DNA of 40,549 nt from Pseudomonas folii (GTDB lineage Bacteria; Pseudomonadota; Gammaproteobacteria; Pseudomonadales; Pseudomonadaceae). The stretch covers positions 1 through 40,549 of the forward strand of contig NZ_JACONW010000044.1 in NCBI RefSeq assembly GCF_014357575.1, in the 5' to 3' direction. The notes under the pieces are model-generated. The model did no database searches. It worked only from the letters and a program-made list of their open reading frames with translations, and had not been told where the DNA came from. Of the stretch, positions 27,378 through 35,656 are shown piece by piece (the stretch's first letter is position 1; every line of letters begins with the position of its first letter). The position numbers and the translations under genes were made by a program.

Positions 27378-30300
27378 GGGAGCGTTTTAACCTGTCTGCC
27401 TGGGGGCTTCGGCACCGCACACTGGTCTGGTACATGATGTTCGTTTCGCTGCTGATGGGAAGCTGGTCGTTCATGAATCTTGGGCGCGAGGAAGATCCTT
27501 CGTTTGCCATCAAGACCATGGTCATTCAAGCCCGTTGGCCGGGTGCAACCTTGCCGGAGACGCTGCAGCAAGTCACCGATCGTATGGAAAAGAAGCTCGA
27601 AGAAATCGACGCGCTGGATTACGTGAAGAGCTACACCCTGGCTGGCGAGTCGACGCTGTTTGTATTCCTCAAGAGCGACACCCACAGCGCCGACATTCCC
27701 GCCGCCTGGTATCAGGTGCGCAAGAAGATCATGGACATTCGGGGTGAGCTGCCTGACGGGATTCAGGGGCCTGCGTTCAACGACGAGTTCGGTGACGTTT
27801 TCGGCAGCATCTATGCGTTTACCGCCGACGGCCTGTCGTTTCGTCAGCTACGCGACTATGTCGAACAGGTCAGGGCAGACATCCGCAGTGTGCAGGACCT
27901 GGGCAAGATCGAGCTGCTGGGGGCGCAGCGTGAGGTGATCTACCTGAATTTCTCCATGCGCAAGTTGGCGGCTTTGGGGATTGATCAGCGGCAGGTCATC
28001 GCCAGTCTGCAAGCGCAAAACGCGGTAACGCCCGCCGGTGTCATCGAGTCCGGTCCGGAAAGAATTGCAGTGCGCACCAGTGGCCAGTTTTCGGACGAAG
28101 GTGACCTGCAAGCCGTCAACCTGCGCTTCGGTGACCGCTTCTTTCGCCTGAGTGATCTGGCAACGGTGGAGCGTCGTTATGCCGATCCGCCGAGTTCGAT
28201 GTTCCGCTTCAACGGCCAGCCAGCGATTGGTCTGGCCGTGGCCATGAAGCAGGGCGGCAATATCCAGGATTTCGGCACGCGATTGCAGCAGCGTATTGAT
28301 GCGCTGACCAGCGAGCTGCCACTGGGTATCGACGTGCATCTGGTGTCGAGTCAGGCCGAGGTGGTGGACAAGGCCATTGGCGGCTTCACCCGTGCGTTGT
28401 TCGAGGCGATTCTGATTGTACTGGTGGTGAGTTTCCTCAGCCTGGGCATTCGTGCCGGACTTGTGGTGGCGTGTTCGATCCCGCTGGTGTTGGCGCTGGT
28501 TTTCGTCTTCATGGAGTACAGCGGCATCACCATGCAGCGTATTTCTCTGGGGGCATTGATCATCGCATTGGGGCTGTTGGTGGACGACGCCATGATCACC
28601 GTGGAAATGATGGTGACCCGACTTGAGGGCGGCGATTCGTTGCAGCAGGCGGCCACGTTTGCCTACACCTCCACGGCATTCCCGATGCTGACGGGCACGC
28701 TGGTGACGGTCGCCGGTTTCGTGCCCATTGGCCTGAACTCCAGTTCGGCGGGAGAGTACGTCTTCACCATGTTTGCAGTGATCGCAGTGGCGTTGCTGCT
28801 CTCATGGTTGGTGGCGGTGTTGTTTGCGCCGCTGATTGGCGTGCACATCCTCAAAGTACCCAAAGCTCATCAGCATGCAGGCGGTGCCTGGATGGCGGGA
28901 TTTCGACGGGCGTTGTCAGCAGCGCTCAAGCATCGCTGGTGGGTAATCGGCTTTACCGTGCTGGTCTTCATCGGCTCGCTGTTCGCGGGCAAGTTACTGC
29001 AGAACCAGTTTTTCCCGGACTCGGACCGTCCGGAAATTCTCGTCGATATCTACATGCCGCAGAACGGCTCCATCGACGGTACGCGTCAGGTGATGGATCG
29101 CCTCGAAACCACGCTCAAGGACGATCCGGACGTGTTGCACTGGAGTTCCTATGTCGGCAAAGGCGCAGTGCGTTTTTACCTGCCGTTGGATCAGCAGTTG
29201 AGCAATCCGTTTTACGGTCAACTGGTCATTGTCAGCCGTGGCGGGGAAGGGCGTGATCAACTGATCGAGCGTTTGCGCCAGCGTTTTCGCGATGACTTCG
29301 TCGGTGTTGGCGGCTACGTGCAGCCTCTGAACATGGGCCCTCCGGTGGGGTGGCCGGTGCAATATCGGGTCAGCGGTCCTGACATCGAGCAGGTCCGTAG
29401 CCAGGCCATGGCACTGGCGGCCATTCTGGATGCCAACGCCAATATCGGGCAGGTCATCTACGACTGGAATGAGCCTGGCAAAGTGTTGAAGATCGACATC
29501 GCTCAGGACAAGGTGCGCCAGTTTGGCCTGTCTTCCGAAGACGTGGCGCAGATTCTCAACAGTCTGGTATCCGGCACCAGCATCACCAAGGTTCGCGATG
29601 ACACCTATCTGGTGGATCTGGTGGGGCGTGCCGAAGCCAGTGAGCGGACCTCGCTGCAAACCTTGAGCAACCTGCAGATTCCGGTGCCCGGCGGGACCAG
29701 CGTGCCGTTGATGGCCTTCGCCAGTTTGAGTTACGAGCAGGAGCAACCGCTGGTCTGGCGTCGCGACCGGCTACCGACCATTACCCTGAAAGCCAACGTA
29801 CTCGGCCATTTGCAGCCCGCGGCGCTTGTGCGTGAGTTGCGTCCGCAGGTCGAGGCGTTCAGTGCGGCCTTGCCAGTGCGTTACTCGGTGGCGACCGGCG
29901 GCGCGGTCGAAGCCAGCGCCCGCTCCCAAGGGCCGATTCTGAAAGTGGTGCCGCTGATGTTGTTATTGGTCGCGACCTTTCTGATGATTCAGTTGCAGAG
30001 TGTGAAGAAACTGATGCTGGTGGTCAGCGTGGTGCCGCTAGGGTTTATCGGGGTTGTCGCAGCGCTGTTGTTGACCGGCTATCCGCTGGGCTTCGTGGCG
30101 ATTCTCGGGGTGCTGGCGTTGATCGGGATCATCATCCGCAACTCGGTGATTCTGGTCACGCAGATCGACGAGTTCATGGCGGCTGGAGAAGAGGCGTGGA
30201 CCGCAGTGGTCAAGGCCACCGAGCACCGCTGTCGCCCGATCCTGCTGACTGCAGCGGCAGCAAGTCTGGGCATGATCCCGATAGCCCGCGAGGTGTTCTG

Positions 30301-30415
30301 GGGGCCGATGGCCTACGCCATGATTGGCGGCATTGCGATTGCTACCGTGCTGACGCTGTTTTTCCTGCCTGCGCTGTACATGGTTTGTTATGGGATCAAA
30401 CCGCCCAGGGCCTGA
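27374..30415 (+). CDS. RND efflux pump inner-membrane subunit (TriC-like)
   Basis: Proton-driven HAE1-type RND transporter, 1013 residues, with 12 predicted membrane helices and two large periplasmic loops. The N-terminus carries NLGREEDPSFAIKTMVIQARWPGA, and TM4 has the proton-relay Asp pair D404–D405 (GLLVDDAMITVEMM). The start is GTG overlapping the upstream stop (GTGA). The NLGREEDP class includes TriC, whose substrates include triclosan; substrate here is not predictable. No outer-membrane channel gene follows, so a channel encoded elsewhere must be used, as TriABC uses OpmH. No regulator gene adjoins the operon; the next gene cluster is convergent. Confidence 0.92.
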   Translation: MRERFNLSAWGLRHRTLVWYMMFVSLLMGSWSFMNLGREEDPSFAIKTMVIQARWPGATLPETLQQVTDRMEKKLEEIDALDYVKSYTLAGESTLFVFLKSDTHSADIPAAWYQVRKKIMDIRGELPDGIQGPAFNDEFGDVFGSIYAFTADGLSFRQLRDYVEQVRADIRSVQDLGKIELLGAQREVIYLNFSMRKLAALGIDQRQVIASLQAQNAVTPAGVIESGPERIAVRTSGQFSDEGDLQAVNLRFGDRFFRLSDLATVERRYADPPSSMFRFNGQPAIGLAVAMKQGGNIQDFGTRLQQRIDALTSELPLGIDVHLVSSQAEVVDKAIGGFTRALFEAILIVLVVSFLSLGIRAGLVVACSIPLVLALVFVFMEYSGITMQRISLGALIIALGLLVDDAMITVEMMVTRLEGGDSLQQAATFAYTSTAFPMLTGTLVTVAGFVPIGLNSSSAGEYVFTMFAVIAVALLLSWLVAVLFAPLIGVHILKVPKAHQHAGGAWMAGFRRALSAALKHRWWVIGFTVLVFIGSLFAGKLLQNQFFPDSDRPEILVDIYMPQNGSIDGTRQVMDRLETTLKDDPDVLHWSSYVGKGAVRFYLPLDQQLSNPFYGQLVIVSRGGEGRDQLIERLRQRFRDDFVGVGGYVQPLNMGPPVGWPVQYRVSGPDIEQVRSQAMALAAILDANANIGQVIYDWNEPGKVLKIDIAQDKVRQFGLSSEDVAQILNSLVSGTSITKVRDDTYLVDLVGRAEASERTSLQTLSNLQIPVPGGTSVPLMAFASLSYEQEQPLVWRRDRLPTITLKANVLGHLQPAALVRELRPQVEAFSAALPVRYSVATGGAVEASARSQGPILKVVPLMLLLVATFLMIQLQSVKKLMLVVSVVPLGFIGVVAALLLTGYPLGFVAILGVLALIGIIIRNSVILVTQIDEFMAAGEEAWTAVVKATEHRCRPILLTAAAASLGMIPIAREVFWGPMAYAMIGGIAIATVLTLFFLPALYMVCYGIKPPRA

Positions 30416-30509
30416 ATCGTGGGCAGGATGGAATACGGTCTTTGTGGTGGATCCTGCGGGAGCGGCGACTCCTATCGAAAAAAACAGCTACCTGATTTGG
30501 GATGTTTTT

Positions 30510-30597
30510 CTGTAGCGCACGAGCACCGCGAGGCCGCGATAGCGTCGTATCAGACAGGACGCCATCGCTGCCTCGCGGTGCTCGTGAGCTCCTACAG
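30510..30597. repeat. REP doublet with damaged left arm (mosaic copy 3, partial)
   Basis: Right arm CTCGTGAGCTCCTACAG is intact. The left arm reads CTGTAGCGCACGAG, lacking the GAG of GTAGGAGC. Upstream bases CTGATTTGGGATG (30491–30503) match the end of the mosaic linker, and downstream 30604–30624 match the mosaic tail, so this is a partial copy lacking the first hairpin. It lies between the convergent RND and histidine kinase genes. Confidence 0.8.
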
Positions 30598-30654
30598 GTC
30601 AGTGTTTGCTGCGCGACAGCGCGGTGTCATGGACACCGGACAGGCCCAGAAACG

Positions 30655-32028
30655 TCAGCTCTCAAGACTCCTCAACCGCAACTGCGCACAGCATCCGCCA
30701 TCAGGGCGGTTGCCGATCTGAAAGCTGCTGTCGAGTTTTTTCACGATCATCTCGACGATGGCCAATCCCAGACCTGCGCCGTTGCTGTGGCCATTGCTGT
30801 AGAAACGCTCCAGCAGACGCGGTGCATTTTTTTCGTCGATGCCCGGCCCGCTATCCTCGACGCGCAACTCGGCCTGGCCGTCGTGACTGCGGTCGAGAAG
30901 GACCCGAATCTCACTGTTGGCCGGAGCGAAATTAAGGGCGTTGGTCAGCAGGTTCTGGAAGGCGACGGTAATCGCCGCAGGATCACTGTGTAACCGGAAG
31001 TCCTCGACGCCATCGAATACCAGCTCGACTTTTTTCTCGGCTGCCAGCGGCGTCAGTTCGGCGAGCTCCTCGCGGACCAGACTGCCCAGGTCGAAGGTCT
31101 GCAGTTCGTCGTGGTTTATTTTCGGCTCCAAACGCGCCATGGTCAGCAACTGGCTGGCAATGCGCGTGGCGCGATCGACGCCATGCACCAGAAAGTCCAG
31201 TGCCTCTTCGCGTTGCTCTGGCAGTTGCGCCTGCCGGGCGTTTTGCGCGTGGATGCGCAGGATGGTCAGCGGGGTACGCAATTCATGGGCAGCGTCGGCG
31301 ATGAAGCGTCGCTCCCGCTCCAGCAGGTTTTCGATCTGGATCAGCAGGCGATTAAGCGAGGTCTGCATGGGCTCCAGTTCTTTGGGCAGCGGCGAAAGAA
31401 CCAGCGGTTCAAGGCTCTCCGGCGCACGGCGGCGGATAACGCTGGCCATGAGTTGCAGCGGGCGCATTCCCCAGCCAATTGCCAGCCAGATGGCGATGGC
31501 GAGAAGTGGCACACCAATCACCGTAGGCCAAAGGGTATGGCGGACGATGCGTTGAATCAGATCCTGACGCACGTCGTCACGTTCGCCAACCCAGATCAGT
31601 AGCCCTTGCTGTTTATCGACCAGCAGAAAACCACACCAGTCATTGCCGTCTTTGAGGAAGTCGTGTGAGCCCTCGGTGACGGGCGGGCCGTCCAGCTCGG
31701 GTGCCTCGGCGGAGCGCACCAGAAGTTCGCCAGTGTCACGCCAGATCTGGAACGTCAGACGGGTTTCATAGGGATGCGCGGCTTCACCGCCGCCTACTCG
31801 ACTCATGGCTTCGTCGAAAGCCTGATACAGCCGATCAAGGTCCGTTTCGCCCGGCGGCCGTTGACGCAGAACACCTTGGAGCAGGCGTGCGCTTTGCGCC
31901 AGTTGCGCGTCGTACACCTCTTCAATTTCAGTGTGGCTATCGCGCAGCGCCAACCAACTGATGGTCAAGTCGCCCAACAGCAGCAGGAGCAACACGGGGA
32001 CGAGAATGCGCGCGCGAACTGAACTCAT
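30655..32028 (-). CDS. Sensor histidine kinase, QseC/PmrB-like
   Basis: Membrane sensor kinase, 457 residues: TM1 about 8–27, periplasmic domain to about 165, TM2 about 167–186, a short HAMP-like linker, HisKA with the phospho-acceptor H248 (RFIADAAHELRTPLT), and HATPase_c with N box FQNLLTNALNFAP, G1 DSGPGI and G2 GAGLGLAI. The ATG at 32028 overlaps the response regulator stop (TGATG). No obvious metal-binding motif is visible in the periplasmic part. Ligand is unknown. Confidence 0.92.
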   Translation of the reverse strand: MSSVRARILVPVLLLLLLGDLTISWLALRDSHTEIEEVYDAQLAQSARLLQGVLRQRPPGETDLDRLYQAFDEAMSRVGGGEAAHPYETRLTFQIWRDTGELLVRSAEAPELDGPPVTEGSHDFLKDGNDWCGFLLVDKQQGLLIWVGERDDVRQDLIQRIVRHTLWPTVIGVPLLAIAIWLAIGWGMRPLQLMASVIRRRAPESLEPLVLSPLPKELEPMQTSLNRLLIQIENLLERERRFIADAAHELRTPLTILRIHAQNARQAQLPEQREEALDFLVHGVDRATRIASQLLTMARLEPKINHDELQTFDLGSLVREELAELTPLAAEKKVELVFDGVEDFRLHSDPAAITVAFQNLLTNALNFAPANSEIRVLLDRSHDGQAELRVEDSGPGIDEKNAPRLLERFYSNGHSNGAGLGLAIVEMIVKKLDSSFQIGNRPDGGCCAQLRLRSLES

Positions 32029-32687
32029 CACAAGGTCTCGATCCGGTAGCCCACACCGCGCACGGTACGGATCAATTCTGCGGAGAGCTTTTTGCGCAGG
32101 TTGTGGATCAGCACCTCCAGCGTGTTGCTCTCCACCTTGTCTTGCCAGCCGTACAGCGTCGACGACAAGCGCTCGCGGGTCACGACTTTACCGGGCCGTA
32201 TCATCAGTTGATGGAGGAGCTGGTACTCCATGGGCGTCATGGCGATTTCAACGCCGTTGAAGCTGACTTGCTGCGTCGAAGGGTCCAGGCTGATTTGCCC
32301 GTGCTCCAGCAACGGTTGCGCCCGGCCCTGGCTGCGCCGCAGCAGCGCACGAACCCGAGCCTTGAGCTCGTCCACATCGAAGGGTTTGACCAGGTAGTCA
32401 TCCGCACCGGCGTCCAGCCCGGCGATGCGGTCAGGCGTGCCGTCGCGTGCGGTCAGGATCATGACCGGCAGTGACTGTTGCTCCGCGCGAATCTGACGCA
32501 GCAAGTCGAGACCGTCCAGACGCGGCAGGCCAAGGTCGAGCAGCAGCAAATCAAAGCGTTCGCTGCGCAATGCATGTAACGCGCTCGCGCCGTCTTGCAG
32601 CCAGTCCAGCGTATAGCCTTCGCTGCCGAGGGCGACGCGGATGCCCTGGCCTACGGCACGGTCATCTTCCACGAGGAGCAGGCGCAT
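32028..32687 (-). CDS. OmpR/PhoB-type response regulator, QseB/PmrA-like
   Basis: The 219-residue protein has a receiver domain (D8, D9, phospho-acceptor D51, K101 in DDYLVKPF) and a C-terminal winged helix DNA-binding domain ending LIRTVRGVGYRIETL. The DNA-binding domain (RPGKVVTRERLSSTLYGW) resembles QseB/PmrA, which bind CTTAA–N6–CTTAA type direct repeats. A matching CTTAG–N6–CTTAG (complement strand) lies in the intergenic region it shares with the divergent PepSY gene, suggesting control of both. Confidence 0.93.
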   Translation of the reverse strand: MRLLLVEDDRAVGQGIRVALGSEGYTLDWLQDGASALHALRSERFDLLLLDLGLPRLDGLDLLRQIRAEQQSLPVMILTARDGTPDRIAGLDAGADDYLVKPFDVDELKARVRALLRRSQGRAQPLLEHGQISLDPSTQQVSFNGVEIAMTPMEYQLLHQLMIRPGKVVTRERLSSTLYGWQDKVESNTLEVLIHNLRKKLSAELIRTVRGVGYRIETL

Positions 32688-32793
32688 AAGGTGTTCCGTA
32701 TTGGTTTCAGCCGGTGAGGGCGCACATGATGCCGCTACGCCAGCGCTTCGGGCAGAGCCTTGTGTCGGAGAAGATGTAACGGCCTGTTGCGTC

Positions 32794-32814
32794 CTAAGCT
32801 TTCGCTAAGCTTCG
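32794..32814. promoter_or_regulatory. Tandem direct repeat, probable response-regulator operator
   Basis: CTAAGCTTTCG (32794–32804) directly followed by CTAAGCTTCG (32805–32814), an 11-bp period. On the other strand it reads CTTAG–N6–CTTAG, the layout of QseB/PmrA boxes. It lies 43 bases before the PepSY gene and 107 bases before the regulator gene. Confidence 0.6.
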
Positions 32815-32856
32815 TTTCGCACAGTAGCGGCTCCTTAGTTCTTACGAGTGTCTGCC

Positions 32857-33126
32857 ATGCGTAAAGTCCTGTTGCTAGTTCCCTTTCTGCTCGCCAGTCC
32901 ACTGGCCCTTGCCGGTCCACAATGCACCACCGCCGAACGTTCTACCTGGCAGGATCAGGGCAAATTCCAGGAGCAACTCAAGGCTCAGGGTTACGAGATC
33001 AGCAAGTTCAAAGTTACTGATGGCAACTGCTACGAAATCTACGGTTTCGACAAAGACAAACGCAAAGTCGAGATCTATCACGATCCGGTCACCGGCAAAG
33101 CCGTGAAGACCGAGATCAAGGGCTGA
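32857..33126 (+). CDS. Secreted PepSY-domain protein
   Basis: Small exported protein of 89 residues: signal peptide MRKVLLLVPFLLASPLALAG, then one PepSY-like domain (FQEQLKAQGYEISKFKVTDGNCYEIYGFDKDKRKVEIYHDPVTGKAV). Two Cys (C24 and the one in NCYEIY) could form a disulfide. The family is periplasmic and is often found near two-component systems and cytochromes; its function is not established. An in-frame GTG at 32848 is possible but 32857 gives the better signal peptide. The stop overlaps the next start (TGATG). Confidence 0.85.
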   Translation: MRKVLLLVPFLLASPLALAGPQCTTAERSTWQDQGKFQEQLKAQGYEISKFKVTDGNCYEIYGFDKDKRKVEIYHDPVTGKAVKTEIKG

Positions 33127-33671
33127 TGAGCCGCCCCACCCTTCGCCTGTGGGACCCGCTGGTGCGGCTGTTCCACATTTCCCTGGCCGGTGTTTTCGTT
33201 TCTAACTACTTCTTCAATGAAGCGGGTGACGATTGGCACGTGTGGTTGGGCTATTACGCGGTTGCCTGCCTGGTGGTGCGCGTGGTGTGGGGTTTCATTG
33301 GGCCACGCAGTGCGCGCTGGTCCGATTTCTGGCCGACGCCTGCGCGCTTGCGTGCCCATATTGGCTCGCTAGTCAGGCGTCAGCCGGAACATCGGCTTGG
33401 GCATTCGCCGCTGGGCGCACTGGTCATGGTGCTGATGATGGCGATGATTTTCGCGATCGGTTTCACCGGATGGCTAATGACCGAAGTGGATGCACTGTGG
33501 GGTGCAGACTGGCCTCAGCAGATTCATGAAACGCTGGCTGACGGCCTGGCGCTAGTGGTGTGCCTGCACATAGCGGCGGCACTGTTTGAAAGTTATCAGG
33601 TGAAGGACAACCTGCCGTTGTCAATGATCACTGGCCGGCGGCGACCTCTCGCCGATGAGTCCCGAGATTGA
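33126..33671 (+). CDS. Cytochrome b561-type membrane protein
   Basis: The 181-residue four-helix cytochrome b of the Ni/Fe-hydrogenase b-subunit/b561 type has WDPLVRLFH (H17) in helix 1, HVWLGYY (H38) in helix 2, and further His in HSPLGALVM and VCLHIAAAL, giving candidates for two haem b ligand pairs. It probably transfers electrons across the inner membrane. Coupling with the PepSY gene suggests that the periplasmic protein is its partner or is controlled with it. Both are divergent from the two-component genes. Confidence 0.88.
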   Translation: MSRPTLRLWDPLVRLFHISLAGVFVSNYFFNEAGDDWHVWLGYYAVACLVVRVVWGFIGPRSARWSDFWPTPARLRAHIGSLVRRQPEHRLGHSPLGALVMVLMMAMIFAIGFTGWLMTEVDALWGADWPQQIHETLADGLALVVCLHIAAALFESYQVKDNLPLSMITGRRRPLADESRD

Positions 33672-33708
33672 GTCCTGGCGTTTTGCCGCACAGCTGTGAT
33701 AAATACTC

Positions 33709-35007
33709 ATGCGATTAATTCCCCTGAATGTCCCGGCATTGAGCGCATATGTTGCGCTCACTCTTGTTTTCCTGGCTGCATGGTTCAGCCATCCTCAGCA
33801 TACGCTGTCTGCCTTTGCAGTCGCGTCACCGATAACGCCCGTTGCTGGCGTCGCGGTCAAAGCCAGCTACAGCTCGCGCTTCGCATCGTCTGATCTTGAT
33901 GATTTCGTTCACTCCTCGGCAGTGACCGCATTGCCCGGTGGCGACCTGATGTCGGTGTGGTTCGCGGGCTCCCGTGAAGGCGCGGGGGATGTTGAAATCC
34001 GCGCCTCGCGATTCGATGCGGGCTCAGGCGAGTGGGGCGATGAACAGGTATTGGCGACGCGTCAGTCGACGCAGGAAGGCACCGGCAAGTACATCCGCAA
34101 GCTGGGTAACCCGGTGGTTGCTCTGGCACCGGACCAGCGCTTGTGGCTGTTCTATGTTTCCGTATCGGTAGGCGGCTGGGCAGGCAGCTCAGTCAACGTG
34201 ATGGTCTCCGAGGACATGGGCAAGAACTGGTCGCAGCCGCGTCAACTGGTCACCTCGCCGTTCCTCAATATCAGCACCCTGGTGCGCGCCGCGCCTGTGT
34301 TTCACGCCGACGGTTCGATCGGCCTGCCGGTTTACCACGAGTTTCTGGGCAAGTTCGCCGAATACCTTTACCTGAGCGCCAATGGTGATGTGATCGACAA
34401 ATTCCGCATCAGCCGCGGCACGAACTCTCTGCAGCCAACCGTGGTGCCGCTGGATGGCAAGCGCGCGGTCGCATTGCTGCGCTATGCGGGCAATACCCAT
34501 CACAAAGTGCTCGCCAGTCGCACTGAAGATGGCGGCCAAACCTGGAGTGAACCGTTGCCCCTTGCGCCGAGCAATCCCAACTCTTCGCTGGCAGCGGTCG
34601 GCACGCCTGATCGCGGTCTGTTGGTGGCGCTGAATGACCTGCGTGACGGTCGTTTCAAATTAAGCCTGTACGGCACGGACGAGCAGATGGATCACTGGAC
34701 TTCTCTGATCGATCTGGACAAGTCCCCCGATCCGCTGGGCAATCCGTTTTCCTTCGATGCCTACAAGGAAATCATCGGTGAAGGTTTCCGCGCTTCCAGC
34801 GGTGAGCGCCGTCATCCGCTGGAAGCGCAGTTCCTGAGCAACCTCGATCAGCGTGTGTGCTCCCCTCAAGGCTGCGATTTCGAGTATGAATACCCTTACT
34901 TCATCCGCAGCCCCGACGGCATGTATCACCTGGTGTATTCGTGGAATAACACCTTCATCAAACACGTCAGCTTCAATGAAGCCTGGCTCGCGGAGCAACT
35001 GCTGTGA
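33709..35007 (+). CDS. Exported sialidase-fold (BNR/Asp-box) protein
   Basis: The 432-residue protein has an N-terminal hydrophobic segment (about residues 9–26, signal peptide or anchor) and a six-bladed beta-propeller of the sialidase/neuraminidase superfamily. Two Asp-box motifs are seen, SEDMGKNW (about 167–174) and TEDGGQTW (about 271–278), along with the GGDLMSVWFAGSREGAGDVEI region usual near the N-terminus. Two late Cys (CSPQGC) may form a disulfide. True sialic-acid activity is not implied by the fold; related bacterial proteins act on other sugars or are uncharacterised. It overlaps the next membrane gene (TGATG) and probably forms an operon with it and the LTA-synthase-like gene. 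Confidence 0.8.
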   Translation: MRLIPLNVPALSAYVALTLVFLAAWFSHPQHTLSAFAVASPITPVAGVAVKASYSSRFASSDLDDFVHSSAVTALPGGDLMSVWFAGSREGAGDVEIRASRFDAGSGEWGDEQVLATRQSTQEGTGKYIRKLGNPVVALAPDQRLWLFYVSVSVGGWAGSSVNVMVSEDMGKNWSQPRQLVTSPFLNISTLVRAAPVFHADGSIGLPVYHEFLGKFAEYLYLSANGDVIDKFRISRGTNSLQPTVVPLDGKRAVALLRYAGNTHHKVLASRTEDGGQTWSEPLPLAPSNPNSSLAAVGTPDRGLLVALNDLRDGRFKLSLYGTDEQMDHWTSLIDLDKSPDPLGNPFSFDAYKEIIGEGFRASSGERRHPLEAQFLSNLDQRVCSPQGCDFEYEYPYFIRSPDGMYHLVYSWNNTFIKHVSFNEAWLAEQLL

Positions 35008-35633
35008 TGTCTCTGTGGCAAGCTCATCTGTTTTTCAGTCTGGCGCTATTCCTTCTGGTTGCTCCGTTGGCGCCGAGCGTGAAGTCGCGTCTGATCATTC
35101 TGGCGGGTTTCTCAGCCCTGAGCTTTGTCAGCTTCAATGGTCTTTCGCTGGCCGCCTATGTGCGCAGCTTTACCGACGATCTGGCGATCACCACCGCGAT
35201 TGTTCTTGTCTGGTTCAGCTTGCAGCGCCTGGGCGTGAAACTGCCTGGAGTGGATCGACCTGGCACGCTGGTGGTGATTGTTTTCGCGGTTTTTGCATTG
35301 GTTCTGTATCCGGCAACGCTGGGGATGAGCTACAGCGATCCTTATCGTCTGGGCTTTAATCCGCGGCCGCTGATCATTGCTGTTGCGGTCATCGCTTTCG
35401 GTTTGCTGTACCTGCGCAACGGCCTGGGTGTGGTGATGCTGGCGGGCGCAACACTGGCCTTCGCGGTGCGCAGCAAACCTTCTGAAAACTACTGGGACTA
35501 CCTGATCGACCCATTGCTGGCGCTGTATTGCTGCGTGGCGCTGGTGGTGATGGTTGTGGGCGGCATCTATCGCCGCTGGCGCAGTAACCGACCAATAACG
35601 GTATCAAGCATCAAGCCGGTTTCGGGCTTGTGA
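35007..35633 (+). CDS. Polytopic membrane protein of unknown function
   Basis: The 208-residue protein has about six hydrophobic segments (for example LFFSLALFLLVAPLAP, TLVVIVFAVFALVLYPATL, ALYCCVALVVMVVGGIY) and a short basic cytoplasmic tail. No catalytic motif is recognised. An alternative GTG start three bases earlier exists, but the TGATG overlap with the sialidase-fold gene favours 35007. The stop lies 23 bases before the next start. The fixed position between an exported glycosidase-like protein and a phosphoglycerol transferase suggests an envelope role. Confidence 0.75.
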   Translation: MSLWQAHLFFSLALFLLVAPLAPSVKSRLIILAGFSALSFVSFNGLSLAAYVRSFTDDLAITTAIVLVWFSLQRLGVKLPGVDRPGTLVVIVFAVFALVLYPATLGMSYSDPYRLGFNPRPLIIAVAVIAFGLLYLRNGLGVVMLAGATLAFAVRSKPSENYWDYLIDPLLALYCCVALVVMVVGGIYRRWRSNRPITVSSIKPVSGL

Positions 35634-35656
35634 GTGCGAGAGTCAAGGGGATGAAA

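Noticed and set aside
33709..35007. Call as a true exo-alpha-sialidase (nanH)
   Set aside because: Only the fold and Asp-boxes are visible; the catalytic Arg triad could not be assigned and no sialic acid genes are nearby.
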